The notes under the pieces: generated by a model | Database searches by the model: none | What the model was told of the DNA's origin: nothing | What the model saw: the letters and a program-made list of their open reading frames with translations, nothing else | Program-made: the position numbers and the translations under genes | Assembly (NCBI RefSeq): GCF_902167145.1 | Contig: NC_050097.1 | Location: forward strand, 113,493,982-113,557,981 | Direction of reading: 5' to 3' | Source of the DNA: Zea mays | Taxonomy: Eukaryota > Streptophyta > Magnoliopsida > Poales > Poaceae | Length of the DNA: 64,000 bases | Part shown: positions 35,401-46,660 of the stretch, in pieces | Layout: every line of letters begins with the position of its first letter | Position numbering within the stretch: the first letter of the stretch is position 1

Positions 35401-35782
35401 CGTTTATCGTAACCTCGGCTCCGGCGACGTCCCGTCAGGAAGCTCCCCTCAAAGCCGCCTTCAAGCCTTGGGTGATCACGCGCGCGGCAGAGTCCGCGAG
35501 GCGCTACACCACGGCGTCAGACGAGCCTTCGCCGTGCTCGCTTCCCACTACGTTGTGGACCTGGAGCGGGTTAGTGAGGGGTACTGTCTTCCTGACGAAG
35601 ACGAAGCTGCCCTGGCAGAAGTCCAGCGGCTCGACGCGGTCGCCGCGGGTCCGAGCACGGCGCTGGCGACCACCTTTGAGGTGGAGATCCTTCCCCCTGT
35701 GCCGTCACCGGAGGCCGAGATGGACCTTACCAACGGCGGGGATGGTGCTGAGGGCGCGGCTCCTTCCCAAGGCGGCGCCTAA
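32439..35782 (+). pseudogene. Antisense five-exon gene of G ('putative gypsy type transposon' domain, coiled coil)
   Basis: Five exons are read by eye: 32439-33356, 33438-34093, 34189-34790, 34865-35210 and 35292-35782. The four introns of 74-95 bp all have GT-AG ends (three start GTGAGT or GTAACG, all end in pyrimidine-AG), and the phases agree, giving about 1000 residues. Exon 1 holds the domain with GRFMRAILFHYGVELHNLSP, like Pfam 'putative gypsy type transposon' (Transposase_28, assigned from memory). Exon 2 has a Lys/Arg/Glu-rich coil and an acidic run. Exon 3 is low-complexity, and exons 4-5 are coiled coil and a helical C-terminus. Lesions are one TAG at 33747-33749 and a one-base shift near 34635. 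It runs opposite to gag and convergent with it. The function is unknown; despite the domain's name I see no transposase motif. Confidence 0.82.
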
Positions 35783-36240
35783 TTTTTGTTGGAATAATTT
35801 CTTGTTGGATGTGCGTCTCACCGCGGCCGCTGAGGCCTGAACACTTTGTCTTTCTTGCATGAAGTCGTACTCTCCTTTCTTCCCATTTGCGTGTCCGTCC
35901 TAGCTCGTCAATAATAGGGTGGCTTCCCGAGTTGGGTCATTCTTCGTGGCAGGTGATGAGTGAGGTATCCTTAACCCGGAGGCGCAGGAGTTCCTCGGCT
36001 CAGTCGGCCTCGCCATTTACATGTACCCACGTTCGCTCCCCGAGACCCTGCTTCTGGCATAGCCGGGAGAACGCGAGAGGCCCCTTTTTTGATTGAAAAT
36101 TTTTTACGCGGAGAAGTACGCCCAATCTTGACGCAGAGGGGTTCCCCCTTTTTAGCCCCCGAGGGAGGGTCGGGCTCTGCCGAGGCGAGGCCGACTCTCC
36201 CTTGATGACCGAGGCGCAGAGGCTGCCTGATGGGTCGGAC
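35783..36240. other. G: spacer between the antisense gene and the RT stump
   Basis: These 458 bp hold no recognisable gene. This is where RT, RNase H and integrase would follow in the minus-strand reading, and no trace of them is seen. The antisense gene and gag-protease converge here, so it may hold both 3' ends; I see no clear poly(A) signal. Confidence 0.55.
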
Positions 36241-36357
36241 TCAGGCCCGAACATCCAGCGAGTGCTCGGCGACATCCCTCGGTATGCCGGGCATGTCCGA
36301 GGGACTCTACGCAAAGACGTCGGCGTTTGCGCGGAGAAAGTCGACGAGCACTGCTTC
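36241..36357 (-). pseudogene. G: stump of the RT region
   Basis: After the protease's TAG the same frame continues with FAWSPSDMPGIPRDVAEHSL, the stretch that precedes RT in B, and ends at a TGA. Nothing of the RT catalytic core follows. The stump shows that G derives from a pol-bearing element. Confidence 0.85.
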
Positions 36358-39300
36358 CTATTTGGGGTCGAGCCCGGAACCGATCCGGATCTGCTCGGAG
36401 GTGTCGCCACTGGGGTCGAGTGGGACGGCCTTAACCGTCTCCGCTGGCTCGAAGTTGCCGGCATGACGCTTCACATCTGGCACCTCTTTGGAGAGGTTCT
36501 CCAGGTCAGCGATGAGGGCCTCGGACTCGGCGAGGGCCTCGGCGTACTCCACGCACTCCACGTCGCATTCGAATGCGTGTTTGTACGTGGGGCCGACGGT
36601 GATGACCCCGTTGGGGCCCGGCATCTTCAGCTTCAGGTAGGTGTAGTTGGGGACGGCCATGAACTTCGCGTAGCATGGCCTTCCCAGTACCGCGTGGTAG
36701 GTTCCTCGGAACCCGACCACCTCGAACGTCAAGGTCTCCCTTCGGAAGTTGGAGGGTGTTCCGAAGCAGACGGGGAGGTCGAGTTGTCTGAGGGGCTAGA
36801 CGCGCTTCCCAGGGATGATCCCGTGGAAGGGTGCAGCGCCTGCTCGGACGGAGGACAGATCGACGCGCAGGAGCTTGAGGTTCTCGGCGTAGATGATGTT
36901 GAGGCAGCTGCCCCCATCCATCAGGACCTTGGTGAGCCTGACGTCGCCGATGACGGGGTCGACGACGAGCGGGTATTTCCCCGGGCTCGGCACGTGGTCG
37001 GGGTGGTCAGCCTGGTCGAAGGTGATGGGCTTGTCGGACCAGTCTAGGTAGACTGGCGCCGCCACCTTCACCGAGCAGACCTCCCGGCGCTCTTGCTTGT
37101 GATGCCGAGCCGAGGCATTCGCCGCATGCCCACCGTAGATCATGAAGCAGTCGCGGACCTCGGGGTATTCTCCTGCTTGGTGATCTTCCTTCTTGTCGTC
37201 GTCGTGGGCCCTGCCACCCTCCGCAGGTGGCCCGACCCTGTGGAAGTGGCGCCGGAGCATGGCGCACTCCTCGAGAGTGTGCTTGACGGGCCCCTGATGG
37301 TAGGGGCACGGCTCCTTGAGCATCTTGTCGAAGAGGTTTGCACCTCCGGGGGGCTTCCGAGGGTTCTTGTACTCGGCGGCGGCGACAAGGTCCGCGTCGG
37401 CGGCGTCGCGTTTCGATTGCGACTTCTTCTTGCCCTTCTTCTTAGCGCCGCGTGGAGTAGATGCCTCGGGAGCCTCTTCCGATGGGCGGCCCTGGGGCTG
37501 CTTGTCCTTTCGGAAGATAGCCTCGACCGCCTCCTGGCCAGAGGCGAACTTGGTGGCGATGTCCATCAGCTCGCTCGCCCTGGTGGGGGTCTTGCGACCC
37601 AACTTACTCACCAGGTCACGGCAGGTGGTGCCGGCGAGGAACGCGCCGATGACATCCGAGTCGGTGAGGTTGGGCAGCTCGGTGCGCTGCTTCGAGAATC
37701 GCCGGATGTAGTCCCGGAGCGACTCTCCCGGCTGCTGCCGGCAGCTTCGAAGGTCCCAGGAATTCCCGGGGCGCACGTATGTGCCCTAGAAATTGCCGGC
37801 GAAGGCTTGGACCAAGTCGTCCTAGCTGGAGATCTGCCCCGGAGGCAGGTGCTCCAACCAGGCGCGAGCAGTGTCGGAGAGGAACAGGGGGAGGTTTCGG
37901 ATGATGAGGTTGTCGTCGTCCGTTCCACCCAGTTGGCAGGCCAGGCGGTAGTCCGCGAGCCACAGTTCCGGTCTCGTTTCCCCCGAGTACTTTGTGATGG
38001 TAGCCGGGGGTCGGAACCGGGTCGGGAACGGCGCCCGTCGGATGGCCCGACTGAAGGCCTGCGGACCGGGTGGTTCGGGCGAGGGACTCCGATCCTCCCC
38101 GCTGTCGTAGCGCCCCCCACGCCTGGGGTGGTAGCCTCGGCGCACCCTTTCATCGAGGTGGGCCCGACGGTCACGTCGATGGTGCTCGTTGCCGAGGTGG
38201 CCCGGGGCCGCAGGCGCGGTGTTGCGCGTGCGTCCGGTGTAGACCGAGGCTTCCCGCATGAATCAGGAAGTCGCGGCATGAGGTTCCGAGGGGTATCCCT
38301 GCCTTCGGGAGGCAGTGCTCTCGGCCCGTCGGGCCGCAGCGCCTTCCAGGAGATTCTTGAGCTCTCCCTGGATCCGCCGACCCTCGGTAGTTGATGGCTC
38401 CGGCATCGCGCGGAGGAGCATCGCTGCGGCTGCCAGGTTCTGACCAACCCCGCTGGATGCGGGCGGCGGCCTGACCCTGACATCGTTGGCGACGCAGTGC
38501 TGGAGACCTTGGGGCAGGTGACGTATTTCTCCGACCGGGGGTTGGCCCGCCCATACCTGTCCGACGTCCCGACGGATCGGCTCAAGCGCTCCTGTTCCCT
38601 CGTTGAGCCTGGCCTGCGCCCCGCAGACTTGCTCGAGTTGTGGGTCATGACCCCCCGCCGGAACGGGGACCACAGCTAGCTCCCGCGGGATGTCGGCGCG
38701 AGGCGCCGGCCTAGGAAGATCACCGTCCTCCGGCATGCCGAGATGGTTGCCTTCGGAGGGATCCCCTAGCTCGATGTGGAAACATTCGCGGCTTGGGCCG
38801 CAGCCCTCGTCGTCAAGGCTGCGGCTTCCGTCGGAACAGTCGGAGAGGCAGTAGTTACATGCGGTCATGAAGTCCCGCATGGCACCGGGGTTGCCAAGTC
38901 CAGAGAAATCCCAACAGATGCTGGAATCGTCATCTTCCTCGGACCCAAAGGGCCCATAGGTTGAGACGTCCGTCAACCGGTCCCAAGGCGACCGCATACG
39001 AAACCCCAGTGGGGTTGCACTCGCCTCAATGAGGGCGCCCGCCAAAGCAAGGTTGCTAGGCGGGTTGAGGCCGAGTCGAAATGACATAAGATGGGAGTTA
39101 GTCAGTACCTTTTGGTCGACGCGGAGCGACGTAGTCACATCGGGGACTGGTTGCGCCGTCATCTCAGGTACAAGGGCGACGCCCTGCAAGCTTTCCGCGA
39201 GCGCGCTGGCGTCGTCTTCTTGCTCGGGATCAGCGTGTCGCGGGGGGACGGCGCTTGCCTTTGTCTCGAACGCGAGGTCGACGCCCGGCGTGCCTTCCGT

Positions 39301-39606
39301 CTGGGCGTCGGGGGCGTCGATTCGCTCGACGGCCGACGAAGCGCGGCCTCCCGCTTGGCCTTGGTTGCCCCGCCTCCTCCTCCGTTGGCGGGGGAGAGGA
39401 CGGAGCGAGCTCGAATGTTGTTCTTCCACCACGCGGGAAAGATGTCGTCGATTCCGCCGCCGGCGGGCGGGTTGTCGGCCGCCATTGTCGTTGTCACACG
39501 GCGGTGGAAGGAGTATCATGTCGTAGCTGCCGTCGAAGGACATGAACTCGAGACTCCCGAAACGGAGCACCGTCCCGGGCCGGAGAGGTTGCTGGAGACT
39601 GCCCAT
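36358..39606 (-). pseudogene. gag: gag-protease of G, one frame with few stops
   Basis: ATG 39606 starts MGSLQQPLRPGT and the whole stretch stays in one frame. Stops are TGA at 38263-38265, TAG at 37822-37824, another TAG shortly after, and a TAG at 36796-36798. The gag domain (ITKYSGETRPELWLADYRLA), a basic tract (KKKGKKKSQSKR), CPYHQGP..HTLEEC and the protease (VLMDGGSCLNI, HAVLGRPCYAKF) follow in order. The final TAG at 36358-36360 is shared with B at the same place. In a young element the three gag stops suggest that its proteins were also supplied in trans. Confidence 0.88.
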
Positions 39607-39644
39607 CTGGAGCTTGACGGGAAGCTGTTCGTCAGCACGCAGCA

Positions 39645-39664
39645 GGCCCCTACCTGGCGCGCCA
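39645..39664 (-). other. Primer binding site of G
   Basis: On the minus strand it reads TGGCGCGCCAGGTAGGGGCC, two bases inside the 5' LTR at 39667-41406. It is identical to the site in B and fixes the orientation of G. Confidence 0.9.
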
Positions 39665-39970
39665 ACTGTCGGCGTTTCGAGACCGGGGGGTCCCTAAGCC
39701 GACGAGTGAGTGTGCTGCGTGCCCCAGCCCAGATGGGTCGAGCGCGTGGGCGAGCGCGAAGGGGGGAGAGGCGAGGTGGCCGGAGACGGGCATGAGAGAG
39801 GTGGAAGTCCCGCGGCCTTCGTGTTCGTCCCGCGCCCAGGTCGGGTGCGCTTGCAGTAGGGGGGTTACAAGCGTCCACGCGGGTGAGGGAAGCGAGCGGC
39901 CCCAAGAGAGCGCCTGTCCCGTCCTCGGTCCCGCGCGGCCAACCTTCTCTAAGAAGGCCCTGGTCCTTCC

Positions 39971-39978
39971 TTTTATAG
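39971..39978 (-). promoter_or_regulatory. TATA box in the 5' LTR of G
   Basis: The minus-strand sequence ACTATAAAAGGAAGG lies downstream of the 57-bp array, as CTATAAAAG does in B and H. It would drive the gag transcript leftwards. Confidence 0.7.
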
Positions 39979-40469
39979 TCGTAAGGAGAGGATCCAGGTG
40001 TACAATGGGGGTGTAGCAGAGTGCTACGTGTCTAGCGGAGGGAGAGCTAGCGCCCTAAGTACATGCCAATGTGGCAGCCGGAGAGATCTTGGCACCCTGC
40101 TGGTGTGATATCGTGGCTGTCGGAGGAGCAACGGAGCTAGGCGGAAGGACAGCTGTCGGAGCGGTCGAGTCCTTGCTGACGTCCACCGGCTTCCGTAAGA
40201 GAGCTGAGAGCCGCCGCCGTCATAGAGCTTGGGAGGCGCCATCATTGCCTATCTGGCGGAGCTGGCCAGATGGGACACCGGTCTTGTTCTCTGCGGCCCG
40301 AGTCGGCTCGGGGTAGAGTGGTGATGGCGCTCCCTGTTGACGTGGCGGGCCCGCACCCGAGGCCGGGCGACGTGGGGGCTCCTCCGAAGCTGGGGTCGAA
40401 TCTGTCTTCCGTTGCCGAGGCCGAGTCCGAGCCCCTGGGTCGGGCGAGGCGGAAGTCGTTCGGCAGAGG

Positions 40470-40905
40470 CCAAGGCGGAGTCCGAGCCCTGGGGTCGGGC
40501 GAGGCGGAGTTCGTCGTCTTCCGGGGCCGAGCCCGAGTCCGAGCCCTGGGGTCGGGCGGAGCGGAGTTCGCCGTCTTCCGGGTCTTAGCCCGAGTCCGAG
40601 CCCTGGGGTCGGGCGGAGCGGAGTTCGCCGTCTTCCGGGTCTTAGCCCGAGTCCGAGCCCTGGGGTCGGGCGGAGCGGAGTTCGCCGTCTTCCGGGTCTT
40701 AGCCCGAGTCCGAGCCCTGGGGTCGGGCGGAGCGGAGTTCGCCGTCTTCCGGGTCTTAGCCCGAGTCCGAGCCCTGGGGTCGGGCGGAGCGGAGTTCGCC
40801 GTCTTCCGGGTCTTAGCCCGAGTCCGAGCCCTGGGGTCGGGCGGAGCGGAGTTCGCCGTCTTCCGGGTCTTAGCCCGAGTCCGAGCCCTGGGGTCGGGCG
40901 GAGCG
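40470..40905. repeat. 57-bp tandem repeats in the 5' LTR of G
   Basis: This is the same array as in the other LTR of G, with the same number of units. Equal copy number in both LTRs fits a recent common template. The long ORFs of both strands here (such as 40270-41034) are by-products of the three-divisible unit. Confidence 0.95.
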
Positions 40906-41411
40906 GAGTTCCCTATGGCGCCCCTGGCGAGGCCTGACTGCCTGTCAGACTCACTCTGTCGAGTGGCACCGCAGTCGGAGTGGCGCGGGCGGCGCTGTCC
41001 TTCTGTCAGACCGGTCAGTGGAGCAGCGGAGTGACGGCGGTCACTTCGGCTCTGCCGGGGGGCGTGCGTCAGGATAGAGGTGTCAGGCCACCTTTGCGTT
41101 AAATGCCCCTGCAACTCGGTCAGTCGGTGCGGCGATTTAGTCAGGGTTGCTTCTTAGCGAAGCCAAGGCCTCGGGTGAGCCGGAGATGTGTCCGCCGTTA
41201 AAAGGGGGGCCTCGGGCGAGACGGAAGTCCCTCGAGGTCGGCTGCCCGAGTCCGAGGCTAGGCTCGGGTGAAGCGTGATCGAGTCACTCGTATGGACTGA
41301 TCCCTGACTTAATCGCACCCATCAGGCCTCTGCAGCTTTATGCTGATGGGGGTTACCAGCTGAGAATTAGGCGTCTTGAGGGTACCCCTAATTATGGTCC
41401 CCGACATATAT

Positions 41412-43066
41412 ATTCACTCAGAAAGAACTCAACCTAAGACAGAGATGATTGCTTGAGTTGATCAAAGACTACGATTTAGAAATACAATATCACCCAGGAA
41501 AAGCAAATGTAGTGGCTGATGCTTTGAGCCGTAAGGGTCAAGTGAACAACATCACTACTCATTTGATGTCACAGGAATTGTGCTAGGAAATGGAACAACT
41601 CAACCTTGGTATGCTCAATAATGTAGAAGCAACGGTTATGGAAGTTGAAACTACTTTGGAAGAAGAGATTTGTAAAGGACAAGAGTCCGATGAGAAAATC
41701 AAGGAAATTAAAACATTGATTGGGTTGGATAAAGCCCCAGAATTCACGAAAGATGATCAAGGCACAGTATGGTTTAAGAAGAGAATCTGTGTACCGGAAA
41801 TTGAACACCTACGCCAACTTATTTTGAGAGAAGCTCGTGATTCGGCTTACTCTATTCACCCTGGTAGTACAAAGATGTACCAGGATCTTAAGGAAAAGTA
41901 TCGGTGGTACGGTTTGAAAAGAGATGTTGCTACTCATGTTGCATTGTGTGATGTGTGTCAGCGAGTTAAAGCCGAACACCAAAGACCAGCAGGATTACTA
42001 CAACCTCTCAAGGTACCGGAATGGAAATGGGAAGAAATCGGTATGGATTTCATAGTCGGACTACCCCATACTCGAGATGGTTATGATTCAATATGGGTCA
42101 TAGTAGACAGGTTAACTAAAGTGGCACACTTTATACCTGTGAAGACAACTTACTCAGGAGCCCAATTAGCAGAACTATACATGTCAAGGATTGTTTGTCT
42201 GCATGGAGTACCGAAGAGGATCGTATCAGATCGAGGAATCCAATTTACCTCGCGTTTTTGGAAAAGATTACATGAGTCCATGGATACCAAGCTAAACTTT
42301 AGTTCAGCTTATCATCCGCAAACGGATGGACAAACGGAAAGGACAAACCAAGTGCTAGAAGATATGCTAAGAGCTTGCGCTCTAAAGCATGATAGAAGCT
42401 GGGATAAAAGTTTGCCTTATGCAGAATTCTCATATAACAATAGTTATCAATCAAGTCTAAAAATGGCACCATTTGAAGCAATTTATGGACGAAAGTGTAA
42501 CGCTTTATTGGAATCAGACCGGAGAAAGTCAAGTATTTGGTCCAGAAATTCTTCAAGAAGCGGAAAAGCAAGTGCAGATTATTAGAGAAAAATTGAAGAC
42601 AGCACAGTCAAGACAGAAAAGCTATGCTGATAATAGAAGAAGAGAGTTGATGTTCGAAGTAGGAGACTTTGTATACCTTAAATTTTCACCAATGAGAGGA
42701 ATGAAAAGGTTTAAGGTTAAGGGAAAATTATCTCCTCGCTATATCGGCCCATTCAAGATTTTGAAAAGAAAAGGTGAAGTAGCCTACCAGTTAGAGCTAC
42801 CCGATAGTTTATCGGACATGCATGACGTATTTCACGTGTCACAACTCAAGAAGTGCTTCAGAGTACCGGAGGAACAGTTACCCATGGAAGAACTGAATGT
42901 CAATGGGGATTTGACTTATTCGGAGTACCCTGTCAAAATTTTGGAAACATCTCGCAGAATTACGCGGAGTAAAGTCATTAACATGTGCAAAGTTCAGTGG
43001 AGTCATCAATCGGAAGATGTGGCCACTTGGGAAAGAGAAGATGAACTCAGAGCAGAATTTCTCTAG
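41412..43066 (+). pseudogene. pol: pol of D, second part: RNase H end, integrase, chromodomain
   Basis: The frame resumes with FTQKELNLRQR, meets a TGA at 41446 and a TAG at 41584, then is open through the integrase. The zinc motif (HPGSTKMY ... CDVCQR) is intact, and so are the D-D-E residues (MDFIVGLP, SDRGIQF, TERTNQ). A frameshift near 42505 leads to the integrase tail (KFSPMRGMKRFKVKGKLSPR, VFHVSQLKKC) and the chromodomain (VQWSHQSEDVATWE), which would bind a methylated histone tail and guide insertion to heterochromatin. Confidence 0.93.
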
Positions 43067-43108
43067 TTATTCTCGGAAGTTTCTTAATCTCGAGGACGAG
43101 ATTCTTTT

Positions 43109-43122
43109 AAGAGGGGTAGGTT
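43109..43122 (+). other. Polypurine tract of D
   Basis: AAGAGGGGTAGG lies directly before the 3' LTR, after the CGAGGACGAGATTCTTTT block also seen in A. Confidence 0.85.
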
Positions 43123-46100
43123 TGTAACACCATAAAAGCCATCAACTAAAAATGATGAAGTTAGTTATTACAATAAATAGGGTAATAAATTTTTCAAGTG
43201 TTTATTACTTATTTGCATTTGTAACAATTTTTTTATTGCGCATGATTGATTTGTGGGTATTTAATCGCAATTCTTCTTAAAAGAAAAATCCTAGGAAAAC
43301 ATAATAATTAAATAATATAATAATTATTAGTCTAAAAATAAATATTTTATTTATAAATAGTTTTGATTTAATTATTATGAAAATTTGGAGTTATTTAAAA
43401 TTGTATTTTCGAATTTAAAAAAAAACAAAAGACCCTCCCTAACCCTAAGGCTCACCAGGGCCCAACTATCTGAAACCCTAGGCACCCTGGCTTCTCTCCT
43501 GCCCAAGCCACCGTCGCCCCTGTCTCTCTCCTTCTCTCCCCTACTCTCTCTCCTCCCCTTGCTCTCCCTCATGCGCGCACAGGAAGACAGGAAGCCGCCG
43601 AGCCGCCCTCCCCCGACCGCGCCGCAGCCGCACGCGCCCTGCGCACGCCGCCCTGTGTCGACCGCGCGCCCTGCACCGCCCTACCAGCGCGTCGCGCCCT
43701 GCACCGAGGAGCACGACACCGACCGCGACGAGCCCCGAAGCGCCGAGGCCAAGCCTGACCGGCCCCAAGCCGCGACGCCCAGGCGGACCGGCCGAGCCAG
43801 GCAGCATCGACCGTGCCCAAGCGCCATGCACCGTCGTCCGTTTCTTCTTCGTGAATTAAGGAGCATCAACTTCTCTGTTTCTTCTTCTCCCCCATCACTC
43901 CCTTGGTAACCATCGGCGCCATTGATGGCACTTGAAGCCCCACCGGCCATCTCTTCATCTCTCGGCGCCCCTCGTTGTCCCTGCTTGCCCTATAAAACGC
44001 AGCCACACCTCACCTCGCCTCTCTGCCCACTCGCTCAAGCTCTTCTTCCTTGCCTGCTGCTCGTCGCACCACCGTCCACGCCTGCCGTGCAGCGAAGCCG
44101 TGACCCGCAACCCCGCCGTGCCCTGCACCTAACGCCCAGGGACGCGAACCGACCCCGCCAGGAGACCCTGCGACGACCCTGCGCGACCAGACGGACCGAC
44201 CGACCGAGCATGCGCCCAGGAAGCCGAGCGCTGCCCATACAAACGTCGCCAGCCCCTCTACTCGCCTCGACGTCGTTGTGCCCCATTCGTCCCCTGCGCC
44301 AGTACAGCAAGGTAGAAGATGAACATGATTCATTCTAGCTAGCCCCGGATTCTATATAAAAATTAATTAGACAATTTTTCGAGCTCCGAAAGAAAGTGAA
44401 AATAAGCCCCTGCAAATTTTATATGCTATCACGATCTAATTTTTTTATCGTTACGTAATTTTAGTTGTATATTTTCTTTTAGTGTGAAAATCATGTTTAT
44501 ACTGAACGATTAATTTCATATGTATGTGCTGGTCTATTTTAATTAGTGTATGTTGTCTTTCGCTCTTGTGTATTTTATTTTGATTATGATTGTTGACATT
44601 AATTTAAATATAGTTTGTTAGAGTAAAAGATTAAGGGATAGGTAAACCATATATTTGTAGCAATAATACTAGATGAATAATTCTACGGTTGTCTTTGCTC
44701 AGGATGAACTATAGATTTTTAGTCACACTGTATGAGTTCGTATGTGCGATTATATACAAATTGTTAGTCATGCTAGAGTCTCGATTAATAAAATAATATA
44801 GCGACTATGTCCACTATAAATAGTAGAATTAAATTGGTACATTAATTTAGTTCTCTTAAATATCAAGGTTATATGACTTTTTAAATAATATTGTAATGTC
44901 TACTATAATTTTCTTTTAGAAAGAAATAATAAAATATACCCCACATACTCTCCGGTAGAAATAATTATTAGCTAATTAAACTAACTCCATAGAGTTTGGT
45001 TTAGCGCTATATCGATATTAATGAATTTATATAGTACACACTTCCATAGTCAAATTGGCCACATAGATCTCTTTAGTGAATTATGTAAACAAAATAAATA
45101 GTATGTCATAGCAAATATGATGATCGTTGATGTGCTTTATTTTATATTATAGTTACAAATTAAGTTTTCTTTTTGGAATGTTTTTCTTTTACAAGTATAA
45201 TTTGTAAAGCGTATGTTTTATTGTTTGTTGAATGGTGTATGTTTATTTATTTGTGTATGTTTTCTCTTTGTATGGCAACGTACGATGTTATTAGAAGCTG
45301 ATTGTGTGGTAGAGGATTCGAATTTGATTGAGGATGAACCGCAGGACACTTTTGAGCAAGGCAAGTGGATTCTCCCTCTGCATACTCTTTTTGTACCCAA
45401 TCAATGCATATAATAATGTTTACTTTTTGATATACTGTATAATTTGATGGGTTTTACGTAATTAAGGATTTCCTAGATTTACCAACTGTATTCCTTGTTA
45501 CCCTGGAAAATTATTAAGCTCTGCAAATTTGTGATATTGCTCAACTTAATAATTTTGATGTCACTCATTAATTAATATTAATGTTCCGAAATTGAAATTG
45601 GCAATTATGATATTAACTCGATGGTTAAAACAATATTATTTCATATTAATTGCAACATGGAGTGACCCCTAGGATAACAGTGCAACCACGAGTGCTATCA
45701 TGGCTCTGGCTTTGGTAATTAGCTTTATATGCTTAGTGCCTAGCATCCTTACCTGAAATATGGGCAACAGGGGGAGCGGTAGTGGTGGCAGCTCACGTTA
45801 ACATGGGGACATATTCTTGGCTAAGGTTCCTCACCCAGAGGGCCTCCACACCGACTTTAGAAACCTTAGCAGGTTGCTTTGTATTAAGTGTATTTTGTGA
45901 AAGTCTCATAATGGATCCCTAGCCATTCACCTTGGTAGTGTTTACGGGTCCGATCAACCCAGAGTCCCAGACTAGATGGGATACATGGCTTGTGGGTAAA
46001 GTTGTACCACCTCTGCAGAGTGTAAAACTGATATATCAACCGTGCTCCCGGTTAAGAGCAGTCTGGACTCCTCACATGATAATTGAACTTAAAGATGGAC

Positions 46101-46660
46101 ATTAAATCGATATCCGATGATCTTCCAATGGTTTGCTTAAGTGGTTTCATTTAAGTGTTTTTGTTATACTCATATTCCTTTGTTTAAATGGGATACTTGG
46201 GATTCACACTTATTAGTAAGACAGGTGTTGTTAATAAAATGTTGACCAACTAAAATGCTTACTGCTCAACCTTAGCCTCACCATGTTATACCTGCATTAA
46301 TTTTTTCCCCACTTGCTGAGCCCCGACCATAAGTGAGCTCACCCTTGCTAATATTTTGATCAGAGGGTGATGTTGGAGACTTTGATGGAGATTTTGACGA
46401 TAATGAATTGTAAAGTCTAACGATGCGCCGGTCATCTTCATGTGGGAGATTGCCCATGTTATTTAATTGTGCCTTACTTTGATGTGATACTTGTTAAAGA
46501 TACAATGATTCAGATGATGTAATAAAGTATTCTACTCTCTTTACGCCTTTATTGCATTGTCTTTTAATATATTACACTTGTGACGTCAACATATGTGTGA
46601 AAATGGATCTTGGCACACATATGCTATGCGCTCGGTTCTACCCCCTGGAACCAGGTGTGA
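43123..46660 (+). repeat. 3' LTR of D, complete
   Basis: It runs from TGTAACACCATAAAAG to CCAGGTGTGA; the terminal CA found in the 5' copy is missing. At 3538 bp it is long. The AT-rich start is followed by a GC-rich promoter-like part (43430-44340), then a long AT-rich R-U5 of more than 2.3 kb. ORFs in the CT-rich part (43385-43909, 43922-44338) lack domains and conservation and are not called. Confidence 0.93.
43991..43998 (+). promoter_or_regulatory. TATA box in the LTR of D
   Basis: TATAAAAC in a GC-rich context, preceded by CTTGCCC, would place the transcript start near 44020. The 5' LTR of D begins only at the equivalent of 45064 and has therefore lost this promoter. Confidence 0.7.

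Larger units (their letters stand above)
29265..41406 (-). mobile_element. Non-autonomous Tat-lineage element G, complete, TSD TATAT
   Basis: The 12142 bp element has two 1740-bp LTRs. TATAT lies immediately outside both ends (29260-29264 and 41407-41411); removing the element restores D's RNase H frame. It reads on the minus strand: 5' LTR on the right, TGGCGCGCCAGG primer site, gag and protease, then only a scrap of RT. The remainder is a large gene on the opposite strand. RT, RNase H and integrase are absent. By hand count the LTRs differ at about 15 positions (0.9%), making this the most recently inserted element that can be dated here. An enzyme-bearing relative must have moved it. Confidence 0.95.
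39667..41406 (-). repeat. 5' LTR of G (right end)
   Basis: On the minus strand it runs from TGTCGGGGACCATAATTAGG to CGCCGACA, 1740 bp. The start is shared with the LTR of B and, with changes, H. The 57-bp array lies at about 40470-40905. Confidence 0.95.
23420..46660 (+). mobile_element. Chromovirus D (Ty3/gypsy, Tekay-like), split by element G
   Basis: The order is partial 5' LTR, TGGTATC primer site, extra ORF, gag, protease, RT and RNase H first half, then element G (29265-41406), then RNase H second half, integrase, chromodomain, polypurine tract and a complete 3' LTR. The 5' LTR lacks its first ~1.94 kb. It inserted in or recombined with element F, whose gag begins at 46661. Confidence 0.94.

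Noticed and set aside
36202..38394. Long plus-strand ORFs opposite the gag-protease of G (281 and 433 residues)
   Set aside because: They are shadows in GC-rich sequence; the minus strand carries the recognisable gag and protease motifs.
43385..44338. Proline- and alanine-rich ORFs in the GC-rich part of the D LTR
   Set aside because: Low-complexity CT/CG-rich promoter and leader sequence; no conserved domain, and overlapping ORFs on the other strand look equally good.
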